Part shown: positions 63,172 to 64,000 of the stretch, piece after piece | Position numbering within the stretch: the first letter of the stretch is position 1 | Layout: every line of letters starts with the position of its first letter | Source: Rhizobacter sp. AJA081-3 | Lineage (GTDB): Bacteria > Pseudomonadota > Gammaproteobacteria > Burkholderiales > Burkholderiaceae_C | NCBI RefSeq assembly: GCF_017795745.1 | Contig: NZ_CP059067.1 | Location: 4,464,001 to 4,528,000, forward strand | Direction of reading: 5' to 3' | Length of the DNA stretch: 64,000 nucleotides | Made by a program: the position numbers and the translations under genes | Notes under the pieces: generated by a model | What the model saw: only the letters and a program-made list of their open reading frames with translations | Database searches by the model: none | What the model was told of the DNA's origin: nothing

Positions 63172-64000
63172 GCCGCCGCCCGGGTGCCTTGGAAGAAGGC
63201 TTCCTCGAACACCGAGTAGGCCGACAGATCGGCATGCGCAAAGTGCACGCGTGCGCCGCGGGGCGGTGCCTGCAGCGCCTGCAGCGCCGCGTGGCCGCGC
63301 AGGCCCGGCACCGGGATGCTCATCGCGTGGCCGTAACGCATCAGGTCGATCTGGGTCACGCGCTGCGGCAGGTCGGGATGCGCCTGCGCCAGGTCGGCGA
63401 TCACGCGCTCGGCCCAGACCGGCGCCGACTCGCCGAGCAGGCGCTGCCGGGCATCGCGCAGCTGCGCTTCGTCGTTGCCACCGAGCGCCCAGTAGGCGCT
63501 GTACACCGTCGGCCCGGGATGCGCGCGCAGGCTCTGGTGCATCGCATCGACATACCCGAGCGCCGCGCTGCCGTAGAGCACGTTGTCCCATGACGGCGGC
63601 GCGCCGCCGCGATCCAGCGGCGGCCGGTCGCATTGCAGGTTGGCGACCAGCCAGGGCGCCTGGCGCATCGCTGCCACGGCTGCCGGCAGCGCCGGCGGCG
63701 GGCTCTCGAAGAGGCGCAGCGCGACGAACAGCGGCAGAGCGAGCACGAGCTGCGGCGCGCTCCAGCGCTCGACGCGCTGCTCGCGCTCGTTCCACAGATC
63801 GAGCACGACCTCGTCGCGGCGCTCCTCGACGCGCATCGCCACGCAGCCCATGTGCAGCCGCTCGCGATGTGGCGCTGCCAGCCGCTCGGCCAGCCAGCCG
63901 TTGCCTTCGGGCCAGGTGAGCACGCCCTCGCGTTCGGCCTCGCCGCTGCCGGGGGCATGGAAGCCGTGGCGGCTGGCGAAGTAGTGGATGCCGGCCCAGG
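63090..64000 (-). CDS. FAD/NAD(P)-binding oxidoreductase (N-terminal part outside window)
   Basis: The frame is open to base 64000, so the N-terminal FAD-binding motif lies beyond the window; about 303 C-terminal codons are visible. They include AGIHYFASRHGFHAPGSG at the edge, ERWSAPQLVLALPLFVALRL, VLYGSAALGYVDAMHQSLRA and RVHFAHADLSAYSVFEEAFF, a pattern seen in amine-oxidase-like flavoproteins. The substrate cannot be stated. Confidence 0.65.
   Translation of the reverse strand, partial: WAGIHYFASRHGFHAPGSGEAEREGVLTWPEGNGWLAERLAAPHRERLHMGCVAMRVEERRDEVVLDLWNEREQRVERWSAPQLVLALPLFVALRLFESPPPALPAAVAAMRQAPWLVANLQCDRPPLDRGGAPPSWDNVLYGSAALGYVDAMHQSLRAHPGPTVYSAYWALGGNDEAQLRDARQRLLGESAPVWAERVIADLAQAHPDLPQRVTQIDLMRYGHAMSIPVPGLRGHAALQALQAPPRGARVHFAHADLSAYSVFEEAFFQGTRAAAQTLSAMAAARKQVLASAMPISGVRNQ

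Overview
The window is about 64 kb of GC-rich bacterial chromosome. It most likely comes from a betaproteobacterium of the order Burkholderiales (Leptothrix/Rubrivivax/Methylibium-like). The signs are the codon usage, the order rsmB - DUF4390 - ntrY-like - ntrX-like - tRNA-Phe, the tkt/gapA pair, prokaryotic speD, and families common in that order (DUF6502, RtcB with a slipin, GlyGly-CTERM subtilases). No prophage, integrase, transposase, rRNA gene or CRISPR array was seen. Genes at both ends (DUF6502 on the left, an FAD/NAD(P)-binding protein on the right) are cut by the window.

Layout. 1-8.9 kb holds small lipoproteins, a zinc-less MDR reductase, a LuxR-type regulator, a TylF-like methyltransferase, a GNAT/NTF2 pair next to a GGGCT microsatellite, a MipA-like outer-membrane protein, and TerB-like and DTW proteins. 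9.2-14.8 kb is a light-signalling operon: bacteriophytochrome kinase, stand-alone receiver, hybrid kinase with a degenerate second receiver, and a receiver-PAS protein, with start/stop overlaps or short gaps. 15.6-26.2 kb is a five-gene cassette (DUF4132, MoxR AAA+ ATPase, DUF5682, VWA/MIDAS, SWIM zinc finger) matching the yehI-yehL-yehM-yehP-yehQ set of E. coli. A divergent creD follows.

27.8-34.0 kb is the most unusual region. About 6 kb on the minus strand reads as one unit. In transcription order it has a promoter-like site, a short leader ORF, an intrinsic terminator, rrn-type boxB/boxA signals, six tRNA or tRNA-like genes (Gly, Asp, Phe, Arg, Ile-like, Pro), a PcfJ-like protein, His-like and Leu tRNAs, an HNH endonuclease, several reduced tRNA-like elements, a slipin, and the RNA ligase RtcB before a terminator. 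Several tRNA-like genes carry changes unlikely in decoding tRNAs: a C33 anticodon loop, an altered T-loop, an acceptor helix extended by 9 bp, an enlarged T-arm, a missing D-arm, a shortened acceptor. Most keep an encoded CCA end. A tRNA-centred repair, replacement or decoy system is inferred, not shown.

34-36 kb carries an HTH-like protein and a hipBA toxin-antitoxin pair with three evenly spaced palindromes. 36.1-41.3 kb has tRNA-Phe and the ntrX/ntrY/DUF4390/rsmB unit. 41.4-48.6 kb carries folE with a coupled BLUF photoreceptor, a PhnD-like binding protein, DUF167, topB, a SET-domain protein, birA and a SPOR-like protein. 48.5-54.4 kb has two tandem secreted subtilases with GlyGly-CTERM-like tails, a lipoprotein, gapA and a PKD-like protein. 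54.4-64 kb has tkt, speD, a hemerythrin, a MurU-like nucleotidyltransferase, an aldo/keto reductase, pepP, a MarR regulator with an 18-bp palindromic operator, a thioesterase, and an oxidoreductase running off the right edge.
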